NCBI GenBank assembly: GCA_036567845.1
Contig: DATCTT010000135.1
Coordinates: forward strand, 1 to 39,851
Reading direction: 5' to 3'
Length of the DNA stretch: 39,851 bases
From: MWAR01 sp036567845
GTDB taxonomy: Bacteria > Muiribacteriota > Ozemobacteria > Ozemobacterales > Ozemobacteraceae
Under the pieces are notes generated by a model. The model made no database searches. It saw only the letters and a list, made by a program, of their open reading frames with translations, and was not told where the DNA came from. Shown here piece by piece: positions 8,597-15,858 of this stretch; within the stretch, counting starts at the first letter, position 1, and each line of letters starts with the position of its first letter. A program made the position numbers and the translations under genes.

Positions 8597-11179
8597 TCAG
8601 CGCTTGAAGCCGGACATGATCCGCTCCTTCGAGGTGTTGTAGACGGTATCGATGGCGTTTCCAGCCCCGGTGGTGATGGCGGATTTCGTGAATGTCTTGA
8701 GGAAATCATCGGCTGCGGTGCCACTCGTGATCTTGGGCAGAATCGCGCCCGTGATGGCGTTGTTCACTTCCGCCTTGTAATCGTTGACGATGCCCGACTC
8801 GACCATGCCGGGAATCTTCGCGGCGAGCTTCTTCATCTCGGCGGCGAAGTTCACACGGCCTTCCGGATCATATTTGTACCGGGCGAGACCGTTGGCATAC
8901 ATCTCTGAGATCAGCACGCCGTTCCAACCTCCATACTGATTCAGGGTTTCGGTCTCGGCCTGGGTGAGAATCTCGGGCATGCGCTTCTCGACGACGTCCC
9001 ATCGGACGTTGTTCGACTTCATCTCATACACTTTCTGCTCAACGAGGGCCGCCTTGTATTGCGAGGGGCTGATCAGTGCCTTGCGACCTTCGAGCACCCG
9101 CGCCTCGTCCTCGGTGAGTTGGATACGGCCTGCTTTGTAATCCTCATATTTCTTCATGGTCTCGTTCAGACCGTTCACCTTTTTGGTGCACTGGACATAC
9201 TTGTCGTCATACGACTTTGCGATCGCTGTGATGGCCTTGTAGCGCAACTGATCCGCCGGAAGGGCGGCATACTCGGGGTTGTTCTCCTTCAGGATCGCCA
9301 TCATGGCCTCCACATGCTTCTCGCCGCCACTCAGCCGGCCGAGCTCGAGCATCTGGTTGAGCTTCACCTCGCGATCGAACTTCTGGCTCACCTGCTCCTT
9401 GAGCGCGACGTTTTCAGGCAATTTTTCATTGTTCTGGGCCGTGACGCACTGTTTCATCCATTCGGCACGGGCTGCGGAGGCTTTCTGGTTATACTGCTGA
9501 AGCGCCCTTGCATAGGAGATGGGGTTGCGATAATTGCGCAGCTCCGGCTTGCCCTCGACGATCTTCTGGTAGGCTTCGTACTTCTCGTTGGCCTTTTTCC
9601 AATCTTTGTTCTGCATGCGGTACAGATCCTCGATGGCCGCCTTGCGGGCCTTCGGGGCATCGTAGAAATTGTATTTGAGGGCCTGCACCGAAAGCTGGCC
9701 GGCGCGTACCGCAATGCTGTTCCCGGCGGTATTGAAGCCGGCCTCGGTGGATTTGATCGCGTCGTGCTTTGCCTGCATCGAGTTCAGGACACCCTGGTAA
9801 TACTGGTAGGCTGGGGAGCCGGCGGCATACTTTGCCTGCTCGGTCCGGATGTCCTTCATGTCATCGCGGATGAAACTTTTCTCGAGCTCCGCACCGGCCA
9901 TGCCGCTGAGGAAGTTTGTGGGAATCGTGGAGACGACGCTCGAGAGAGCCTTGCCCTGCGCGGTCGAACCGAACAACTTGATAGAGAGCCGGTCGGCCCA
10001 GCGGCCCTTGTCATAACTGTAGAGCTTGTCCGAGACGACCGACCCCATGAAGCCGCTGATGACGGAGCCCACGGCGGCCCGCTTGAGATCCTTCGTGAAA
10101 TCCTCGGACGTGTAACTCTCCCCCTTCATCTGATCGATTTCGCTCTGGAGGCGGTTCAGTTCGGCGATCTCGGCTTCGGTGAGAGGCTGTCCGGATTTCG
10201 CGTGGGCATCGAGAACGGCATCGATCCGCGCATCGTTCGCGGCGATTTTTTCCGGGTAATGGAACACGTTGCGCGCCCAGATGTTCTTCACCACACCGCC
10301 AACGCCTGACGAAATGGCGCTTCCGGTGAAGCCGAGCGCAGCCTGGGTGAGGGCGACGCGGGTGATGGCCGAGCCGACGGTGGGGCCGGCCATGCCGAAC
10401 AGACCTCCCGTCATCAGATTGAACGGGGCCATGACGGCTTCGACGGCCCCGCTGACCGTGACGTCACGCCAGATCTTCGCGTCTTCCTTCGGAATCTCGC
10501 GATACTTGGCATTCATGCGCTTCTCGTAGGCATACGTCATGAGACCGCCCATCGTGGCACCGACCACGATCCCGCCGACGATCATCGCGACCGGGGAGAG
10601 CGGGGCCAGCAGCGCTGTGGCCAGCATGACCGCAAACGAAGGAACGATGGCCTTCCCGATGTTCCAGGCGATTTTTTCGAGAAGGGGCATTTCTTTCGAG
10701 CCGGCCTTCCCGAGGAATTTCTCCTTGAAATGGGTGAAAATCTTCCCGAACCAGCCCTTGGACGTCTGGGGGATCGTCGAAGAGATGAGCGTGCCCGATG
10801 CCGTCGATGCATCGCCGGAAACGGCGACGCCGGCCGAGTCTTCCGAAGCCGGTGCCTGGGTAGTGGCCTCACCCTCTGCCGTTGCCCCGGCGCTTGTCCC
10901 GGGGGCATTCGTGACCGCCGTATCACCGCGTGTCTGGGTGACAAGGCGCTGATACTGGGTGTATGCCTCCATGTAGGTGTTGAACTTCGCCTGGATCTCG
11001 TCGAGCGGCGCCCCCGAGGAAACTGCCGCGGAGTATTCCTTGTATGTGGCCTGGTAACGGTCACTCGCGACACGCAGCGGGTCGGTTGCGGAGGTTTCGG
11101 CAAACAGCGGCGCATACCCTTCCGCGAGCAGCGAAAAGATCATTATCCAGACGACGAACAGGCGAAATTTCTGCTTCAT
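8597..11179 (-). CDS. Large secreted/membrane protein of unknown family
   Basis: The 860-residue product begins with a signal peptide (MKQKFRLFVVWIMIFSLLAEG, cleavage probably near FAETS, residue 27-28). After a helical stretch comes a Thr/Ala/Ser-rich linker (about 85-145). Gly/Ala-rich hydrophobic segments that could enter a membrane follow, at about 179-217 and 242-302 with a shorter one at 367-385. The C-terminal half is Lys/Glu/Gln/Tyr-rich and mostly helical. I recognise no catalytic motif and no named domain. The Met at 11179 is chosen because it starts the signal peptide. It has no Shine-Dalgarno and sits about three bases from the predicted transcription start. Protease lipoprotein genes lie on both sides. 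A pore-forming or envelope-structural role is possible but is only a guess. Confidence 0.85.
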   Translation of the reverse strand: MKQKFRLFVVWIMIFSLLAEGYAPLFAETSATDPLRVASDRYQATYKEYSAAVSSGAPLDEIQAKFNTYMEAYTQYQRLVTQTRGDTAVTNAPGTSAGATAEGEATTQAPASEDSAGVAVSGDASTASGTLISSTIPQTSKGWFGKIFTHFKEKFLGKAGSKEMPLLEKIAWNIGKAIVPSFAVMLATALLAPLSPVAMIVGGIVVGATMGGLMTYAYEKRMNAKYREIPKEDAKIWRDVTVSGAVEAVMAPFNLMTGGLFGMAGPTVGSAITRVALTQAALGFTGSAISSGVGGVVKNIWARNVFHYPEKIAANDARIDAVLDAHAKSGQPLTEAEIAELNRLQSEIDQMKGESYTSEDFTKDLKRAAVGSVISGFMGSVVSDKLYSYDKGRWADRLSIKLFGSTAQGKALSSVVSTIPTNFLSGMAGAELEKSFIRDDMKDIRTEQAKYAAGSPAYQYYQGVLNSMQAKHDAIKSTEAGFNTAGNSIAVRAGQLSVQALKYNFYDAPKARKAAIEDLYRMQNKDWKKANEKYEAYQKIVEGKPELRNYRNPISYARALQQYNQKASAARAEWMKQCVTAQNNEKLPENVALKEQVSQKFDREVKLNQMLELGRLSGGEKHVEAMMAILKENNPEYAALPADQLRYKAITAIAKSYDDKYVQCTKKVNGLNETMKKYEDYKAGRIQLTEDEARVLEGRKALISPSQYKAALVEQKVYEMKSNNVRWDVVEKRMPEILTQAETETLNQYGGWNGVLISEMYANGLARYKYDPEGRVNFAAEMKKLAAKIPGMVESGIVNDYKAEVNNAITGAILPKITSGTAADDFLKTFTKSAITTGAGNAIDTVYNTSKERIMSGFKR

Positions 11180-11188
11180 AATACCGAC

Positions 11189-11218
11189 ATTGTACGGATG
11201 AGACCCGGGGGGCGTCAA
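11189..11218 (-). promoter_or_regulatory. Sigma70 promoter, near-leaderless
   Basis: On the minus strand, TTGACG (11218-11213) and TACAAT (11194-11189) are separated by 18 bp. The expected start of transcription is about 11182, only ~3 bases before the ATG at 11179, so the mRNA would be leaderless or nearly so. Confidence 0.6.
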
Positions 11219-11383
11219 TATCCTGATGGGGCCCGAAAGGGGAAAGGAAATCAGGAAGTTACCGGAAGACTTCGATGTTCGGAAACGTGTGATTCGACCG
11301 AGAACCATTTCCGACTGTACAACCGAAATACGGCAGAGAGGAAATTACGATGGGGAGGACGTGGTACGGATTCCAAGTGATGG

Positions 11384-11389
11384 TATACT
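11384..11389 (+). promoter_or_regulatory. Extended -10 promoter for the metalloprotease lipoprotein
   Basis: TATACT is preceded by TG at 11381-11382 and one base, which is an extended -10 element. The transcript would start near 11396 and leave an ~80-base leader before the ATG at 11479. Confidence 0.55.
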
Positions 11390-11478
11390 TTCGGAAAGTT
11401 GAACCCGTGCCTGAACGACTGTTTCATGGCCTGGCAGCGACGAACGCTCTTCAGATTTTGACGAATGAGGATGAAACC

Positions 11479-13089
11479 ATGAACCGTATCCGCCCGACCG
11501 CTTTTCTCACCCTTTTATGCGCTCTTCTCTTAACCTTTGCCATCGCAGGTTGCGGCGGCGGGGGGGGCGGCAGCAGCTTCCTCGCCCCTGACACCGATTG
11601 GCAGGGAATCACGGGAGACCTCGACTTTTCCGCCCTTGCTACCCCGACAGGCAGCTTTGTCACGGCCGGCTGGCCCGTTCCGGCAGGAGCAACATCATTT
11701 TCCGTAGCCAGCTTTTCCAGCGCAAGCGCCTCGATTCTGATGCTCGCGAACTTCAATGCTGCGTCCCAGACGATCGTTCTTTCGGCTGGCCAGGCATCAT
11801 TGCCATCGGTGCGGGGCAGTCTCCAGAAAAATGATCGTGCGTTCGAGCGTACGCACGTTTCCGATTTTCATGCCGGTCTTCGTGATCTCGAAGACCAGTA
11901 TTCCCGAATCTCCAGCACACCATCAGGATCGGCGATTCGTGGATCCGTGCGTTCTGTGGCTCTCGATGCAGTTCATGTGTTCAAGGTGTACAATAATGGT
12001 GGATATATACCTGTTGAAGGGAAACGTTTTGACTATGGAACGAGGAATCTTTCCGGCGTGGCTGGAAAACTATATGTGTATGTCGATACCGACGTTCTCC
12101 TTCTCGAAGGTGGCGTGATCGAAACCTATATCAAAAAGATCATCGATGCCTGGGATGTGATCTATCCGACCATGCATGGAAAATTCGGTTCTGAGCTCAT
12201 GAGTGGAGAAACTCCAACCGGACTGAGCCTGAGTAACGATATTTATATCCTTATTTCCCCGAAGTTGAGTGAGATTGACCCCATGCTGGCAGGATTTTTC
12301 TACTCTGGTGACCTGTATCCCCCGGAACGGCTCACGACCGGTATCACCAACCAGGTGAAGATTTTCTATCTGAATCTTCGTGCCGAGGGTGAAAGCAGGC
12401 TGACCGAAGAAATCATGCAGAGCACGATTGCGCACGAGCTTCAGCATATGATCTTTTTCTCGAATCGCATAAGAAATGGTGTTGTTTCCGATGACTCGTG
12501 GCTGAATGAAACGCTTTCCGCATACGCGGAGAGTGCCTGCGGTTTCCGGGTTGATAATGGAAAAAACCAGTCAAAGGCACTTCAGATGCAGTATTATTTT
12601 GACCGCATGAATGAAGTTCCTCTTGTCCAGAACAAGGGCTGGGGAAGCGAAGCCCAGTATGGCCAGGTTGCCCTTTTCGGCGAGTGGCTGGCGGAAAAGC
12701 ACAAGGGTGGGGATATGCGTTCCCTGATCTCATCGAAGGCGACAGGGATGAGTGCCGTCGAGGAATTCACGGGCAAACCCTTCGAGACGGTCTTTGCGCA
12801 ATGGATGCTGGCCATGGCTCTCGATCAGGCTGGCACGCTTTATGGGTATGCGAACCTCGACTGGAACAAGGAATACTCCTTTGGTGCCGGACTTTCCACC
12901 GTGACCCTTACAGGACCTTTCGATGCACAGAAGAACATCGTTACAAGTGCATCGCTTGGCTCAAGCGAACTGACACTTGCCCCCATGGCGTGTTATTTCG
13001 TTGAGTTTGCCGGGGGTGGGAATGGGAAGAGCCTGGATTTCATCGTGCAGCCCAACAGCGGGGTGACGGTGTTCGAGTTCGGGAAGTAA
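11479..13089 (+). CDS. Zinc metallopeptidase lipoprotein (M30/hyicolysin-like)
   Basis: The 536-residue protein starts with a lipoprotein signal peptide ending AIAGC (Cys25), followed by a run of six Gly that acts as a flexible tether. A zinc-protease active site is visible at 317-324 (IAHELQHM): His319 and His323 with the general base Glu320. It is followed 17-28 residues later by DSWLNETLSAYAE (339-351), where a Glu (344 or 351) could be the third ligand, as in gluzincins. The helix AHE.QHM...WLNE..A.YAE matches the M30/hyicolysin style. Residues 26-200 form an N-terminal domain of unknown type. ATG 11479 has GAGG eight bases upstream. It is convergent with the GGDEF gene. It probably cleaves proteins or peptides at the cell envelope. 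Confidence 0.75.
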   Translation: MNRIRPTAFLTLLCALLLTFAIAGCGGGGGGSSFLAPDTDWQGITGDLDFSALATPTGSFVTAGWPVPAGATSFSVASFSSASASILMLANFNAASQTIVLSAGQASLPSVRGSLQKNDRAFERTHVSDFHAGLRDLEDQYSRISSTPSGSAIRGSVRSVALDAVHVFKVYNNGGYIPVEGKRFDYGTRNLSGVAGKLYVYVDTDVLLLEGGVIETYIKKIIDAWDVIYPTMHGKFGSELMSGETPTGLSLSNDIYILISPKLSEIDPMLAGFFYSGDLYPPERLTTGITNQVKIFYLNLRAEGESRLTEEIMQSTIAHELQHMIFFSNRIRNGVVSDDSWLNETLSAYAESACGFRVDNGKNQSKALQMQYYFDRMNEVPLVQNKGWGSEAQYGQVALFGEWLAEKHKGGDMRSLISSKATGMSAVEEFTGKPFETVFAQWMLAMALDQAGTLYGYANLDWNKEYSFGAGLSTVTLTGPFDAQKNIVTSASLGSSELTLAPMACYFVEFAGGGNGKSLDFIVQPNSGVTVFEFGK

Positions 13090-13094
13090 CGAAA

Positions 13095-13120
13095 TCGTCG
13101 CGAACATATGTTCGCGACGA
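13095..13120. terminator. Perfect 26-bp palindrome between convergent genes
   Basis: The arms TCGTCGCGAACAT (13095-13107) and ATGTTCGCGACGA (13108-13120) are perfectly complementary with no spacer. It starts six bases after the metalloprotease stop and is probably a terminator or RNA-stabilising structure. Confidence 0.6.
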
Positions 13121-13142
13121 CATTCAGAAAAGACAGGATTCA

Positions 13143-13171
13143 CTGGCCGCGCACTTAACGTGCGCGGTCAG
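13143..13171. terminator. Second hairpin between convergent genes
   Basis: The 12-base arms (13143-13154 and 13160-13171) pair with one G-T wobble around a 5-base loop. It overlaps the stop of the minus-strand GGDEF gene, and on the plus strand it is followed by TTTT at 13174-13177. It can serve as the plus-strand terminator. Confidence 0.6.
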
Positions 13172-14154
13172 ACTTTTATGGCCAGCTGGTCGGTTCCGGC
13201 CCGGCGGGCTTCGTAGAGTGCGAAGGTTGCCCGTTCGAGCATCGAGCCGGCAGAATCGTCCTGCCGGTAGGCCGTGAGGCCGTAACAGAGAGACGTTTTG
13301 ATGGCGTGCTTCGTGAACGTACGGCTCCTGATCTCATCACGGAACCGGTTCATGACGGCCTCGGCCTTCGAAAGCTCGGTGCTCGGGAAATACATGATGT
13401 ATTCATCGCTACCGAACCGGCCCAGCACATCGACGCCACGGATGCAGAATTTGAGAGCTTCAGCAAGCTCCTGAAGCAGTTCGACGCCGGCATGCGTGCC
13501 GCAGGATTTGATGACGGGTTTGAAGTTGTCGATATCCATCACGATCAGCGAGAGGGGAAGATGGTAGCGATGCGACTTCGCGATCTCCTCGCCGAGTTTG
13601 TCCATGAAATAGGCATAGCAGAGCAGCCCGGTTTCCGGGTCGAACCTGCGCAGTTCGTCGAGAGCATCGAGAAGCTCCTCGCGTTCGCGGGCCGCACCGC
13701 AAAGCCCGGCTGCTGCCTGAACAAGCTGGATCACGAGCGGGGAATCCTCGGGTTCCTTTTCGAAATACACGATCAGGAAACCGTACACCCCTGAGGATGA
13801 GGAAACCCGGCTTGCGATGGCAAACCGGTAATCTGCCTCGATTTTCAGTTCGTTATAATCCGCGGGAGGACTCTCCCGGGTGATGATCTGGAGCGGCTCG
13901 GAGTAAAACAGCCTTCCGATCGCCCCGGTTCCGACCTGTCTCACATACTGGCGGGAGGCTTCTCGGAAAATATTGTGGCAGGCCGATACCTCGAGATCAT
14001 CGGTGCGTTTGTTCTTGCAGACGAGCGCAGCAGCGGAGGCCCCGATACTCGCCTCCATGCATCTCATGACGCGCTGGATCGTCCTGCACGCGCGTCGGTC
14101 GGATGGAAGTCCGGCCAGGGTCTGGCACAGGGACGGCAACAAATGTTCTTTCAT
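13168..14154 (-). CDS. GAF-GGDEF protein, altered active site with intact I-site
   Basis: The 328-residue cytoplasmic protein has a GAF-like sensor region (about 20-155), a short helix (EREELLDALDELRR) and a GGDEF domain (about 170-328). The domain start FDPETGLLCYAYF is canonical-like, and the metal-binding DIDNFK (207-212) is present. The signature itself reads GSDEY (248-252) instead of GGDEF, and the ND...GHxxGD block is replaced by CGTHAGVE. The product-inhibition I-site RGVD (239-242) lies exactly five residues before it. It may thus be a weak diguanylate cyclase or a c-di-GMP-binding receptor. ATG 14154 has AGGAG about seven bases upstream. No signal peptide or membrane helix is seen. 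Confidence 0.88.
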   Translation of the reverse strand: MKEHLLPSLCQTLAGLPSDRRACRTIQRVMRCMEASIGASAAALVCKNKRTDDLEVSACHNIFREASRQYVRQVGTGAIGRLFYSEPLQIITRESPPADYNELKIEADYRFAIASRVSSSSGVYGFLIVYFEKEPEDSPLVIQLVQAAAGLCGAAREREELLDALDELRRFDPETGLLCYAYFMDKLGEEIAKSHRYHLPLSLIVMDIDNFKPVIKSCGTHAGVELLQELAEALKFCIRGVDVLGRFGSDEYIMYFPSTELSKAEAVMNRFRDEIRSRTFTKHAIKTSLCYGLTAYRQDDSAGSMLERATFALYEARRAGTDQLAIKV

Positions 14155-14645
14155 ATCGTGACTCCTGTCGTGGGCAGAACCGCAAAACGCCCAGGGTACG
14201 AGGTGGGGACACCTCCCAGAGAAACCTCTCTCTCTAAATATACTACGAACCCACCCACCGCGCCTGTATGGGATTGGGAATCCGAAAGGAGATAGAAGAT
14301 GAGGGGGGAGCTCTTTCAGGGAGCCGATTCGTTCACATGGCCAACATCTCCGAAAGTTGGTGCTGTCTGCGGCACCCGGAGCTCAAGGACCATGAATTCG
14401 CGCACGCCGTGCAAAAAAAAGAGGCATGATGTTTACATAATATCAGAATATTGTTTGTGCGACGAAAATATTCTTTTTGGGGGGTTGCTTTCGGGAATGT
14501 GGATGACTAGAATGAATTTCAGTATGCGGGCACCGTATCGCCCGCGTTGAGTATCGTTCCCAGGATTGTGACCCTCATTTGCTCTTTGTTCAATTTATTC
14601 ATCCTTGTTCGCGCGTCGTATAAAAATCCGAGTATGGAGTATCAC
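14155..14645. other. 490-base intergenic region upstream of the XendoU gene
   Basis: It separates the divergent GGDEF and XendoU genes. It contains a candidate minus-strand -10 (TATATT, complement of about 14236-14241) and the plus-strand promoter listed separately. An 83-codon frame (14299-14550) has a good AAGGAG but a random-looking product that runs through that promoter. The central part is AT-rich, unlike the flanks. The leader from about 14520 to 14645 is long (~125 bases), so RNA-level control of the nuclease gene is possible. Confidence 0.5.
14485..14513 (+). promoter_or_regulatory. Sigma70 promoter for the XendoU-type gene
   Basis: TTGCTT (14485-14490) and TAGAAT (14508-14513) are separated by an ideal 17 bp. 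Transcription would start near 14520. Confidence 0.6.
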
Positions 14646-15740
14646 ATGCGCACCAGCACCCGTTTTGTCCTTCCTCTCTTTCTTGCCGTCGCATTTCTTT
14701 GCGCGCCGGTTTCACTACAGGCTCAGCAGGCTGATTTCAAGGCTCGCCTCGAGTCGGTCCAGGATCCCGCCCTCCGCCGCGTTCTCGAGAACAGCATTGC
14801 GACCGGTCTGATCGCCGATGACGCCGAGTTCGAAGCCGCTCTTTCGCGCGCCCAGAGCCGGAATCAGTCCTCGAATCCGACCATCCTCTATGCTTCCCGG
14901 GCAAATGGCAACGCCGAAGCCATCCGTGAAGCGATCCGGAAGTCCGCTTCTCCGATTCCCGGCCTCGATCGTGATGCCGTCGACGTGAAGAAGAACGAGG
15001 GGCTTCGTGGAAAGCTGTTCCAAAAGATCTCCGGAACGTTGCCGGCAAGCTATGATGCGGCTTACAACCTGGCGGTACAGTTTGATCCCCGCGTGGGCAC
15101 CGACGAAACCGAAAAACTCGGCGCGAAGATCGATGCGTTTCTTGCCTCAATCGCCAACGATCCCGTCATCAAGCAGGCCCTGAGCTCCACGGGAACCACG
15201 ATGGCGGATCTCAAGCGGAACTGGTTCGGTTCCGGGGCTGGATTCGAACATGTGATCTGTGGCGAAATCAAGGGCTCCAGCGTCAGCGGCTACCACTGGT
15301 GGTACAAGTTCTACCGCGACGAACTGTCCGGAAACACCCAGTATGTGAGCACCGCTGCCAACGCAGGAGATAATTTCGCTTATACCGGCGCTTTCACCTG
15401 GGATCCGGATGGCGCCGGCCCCCTCCCGACCGCCAAGAAGAAGAAGGGCGGCTTCGTGATCGGCTGCTCCGCCCAGGCCATTCTGGCGCTTGGCCATATC
15501 GCGATCGAGTCAGCCCGGAAGTTCGGCAGCGTTCCCGGCGCTCTTACGTTCGATGCCGACGTGAACGGCCAGACCTTCACCTGGCAGCTGTATACCATGG
15601 GCGGTACGATTCGCAGCCTGTATCCGATGGGTACCAAGGGCGCTCCAACGGACATGCAGGAAAATATGCAGGAGTATTATACCCTCGAGGAAGAGGCCCT
15701 TCAGGCTCAGAATCCCGAGGCTTCCCTGACGGCACAGTAA
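14646..15740 (+). CDS. Secreted XendoU-type endoribonuclease
   Basis: The 364-residue protein has a Sec signal peptide (cleavage after SLQA, about residue 26) with no lipobox, so it is released to the periplasm or medium. From about residue 195 it shows the hallmark of the eukaryotic-type XendoU/EndoU family. GFEHVICGEIK has catalytic His202, SGYHWWYKFYRDE has His217 (15 residues later, as in XendoU), and a Lys cluster at 264-267 precedes GGFVIGCS, where the third catalytic Lys and a Ser are expected. Known members are Mn-dependent or EndoU-type RNases cutting at U residues to give 2',3'-cyclic phosphate. Residues 27-190 are an uncharacterised helical region. ATG 14646 has GGAG six bases upstream; ATG 14634 would overlap that site. 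A promoter lies upstream and a large palindrome downstream. Confidence 0.82.
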   Translation: MRTSTRFVLPLFLAVAFLCAPVSLQAQQADFKARLESVQDPALRRVLENSIATGLIADDAEFEAALSRAQSRNQSSNPTILYASRANGNAEAIREAIRKSASPIPGLDRDAVDVKKNEGLRGKLFQKISGTLPASYDAAYNLAVQFDPRVGTDETEKLGAKIDAFLASIANDPVIKQALSSTGTTMADLKRNWFGSGAGFEHVICGEIKGSSVSGYHWWYKFYRDELSGNTQYVSTAANAGDNFAYTGAFTWDPDGAGPLPTAKKKKGGFVIGCSAQAILALGHIAIESARKFGSVPGALTFDADVNGQTFTWQLYTMGGTIRSLYPMGTKGAPTDMQENMQEYYTLEEEALQAQNPEASLTAQ

Positions 15741-15806
15741 TCGTTCTGTTGCGCTCGCGGGCGGTGTTGAATCCACCCACAACAAGCAACAGGGAATTGA
15801 TCTCCG

Positions 15807-15846
15807 AACAGTGATGGGCGGGTATTGATACCCGCCCATCACTGTT
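15807..15846. terminator. Perfect 19-bp-arm palindrome, bidirectional terminator
   Basis: Arms 15807-15825 and 15828-15846 are perfectly complementary with only two bases between them; the core is GATGGGCGGGTAT. It sits exactly between the convergent XendoU and HEAT-repeat genes, which suits bidirectional termination. The T-runs are short (TT/TTT). Confidence 0.7.
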
Positions 15847-15858
15847 TACCGAGAGAAA

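Larger units (their letters stand above)
11180..11478. other. Divergent intergenic region with two promoters
   Basis: This ~300-base stretch separates two genes read in opposite directions and contains a promoter for each (see the entries at 11189-11218 and 11384-11389). Frames open through parts of it but carry no recognisable protein and no ribosome site. Nothing else stands out. Confidence 0.7.

Noticed and set aside
9059..10309. 416-codon plus-strand frame opposite the 860-residue secreted protein
   Set aside because: The minus-strand protein has a signal peptide, a promoter and a terminator in the right places; the plus-strand frame has none.
14299..14550. 83-codon plus-strand frame with a good AAGGAG
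   Set aside because: The product looks random, it runs through the probable XendoU promoter and its codon use does not match the neighbours. It could be a leader peptide but I cannot support it.
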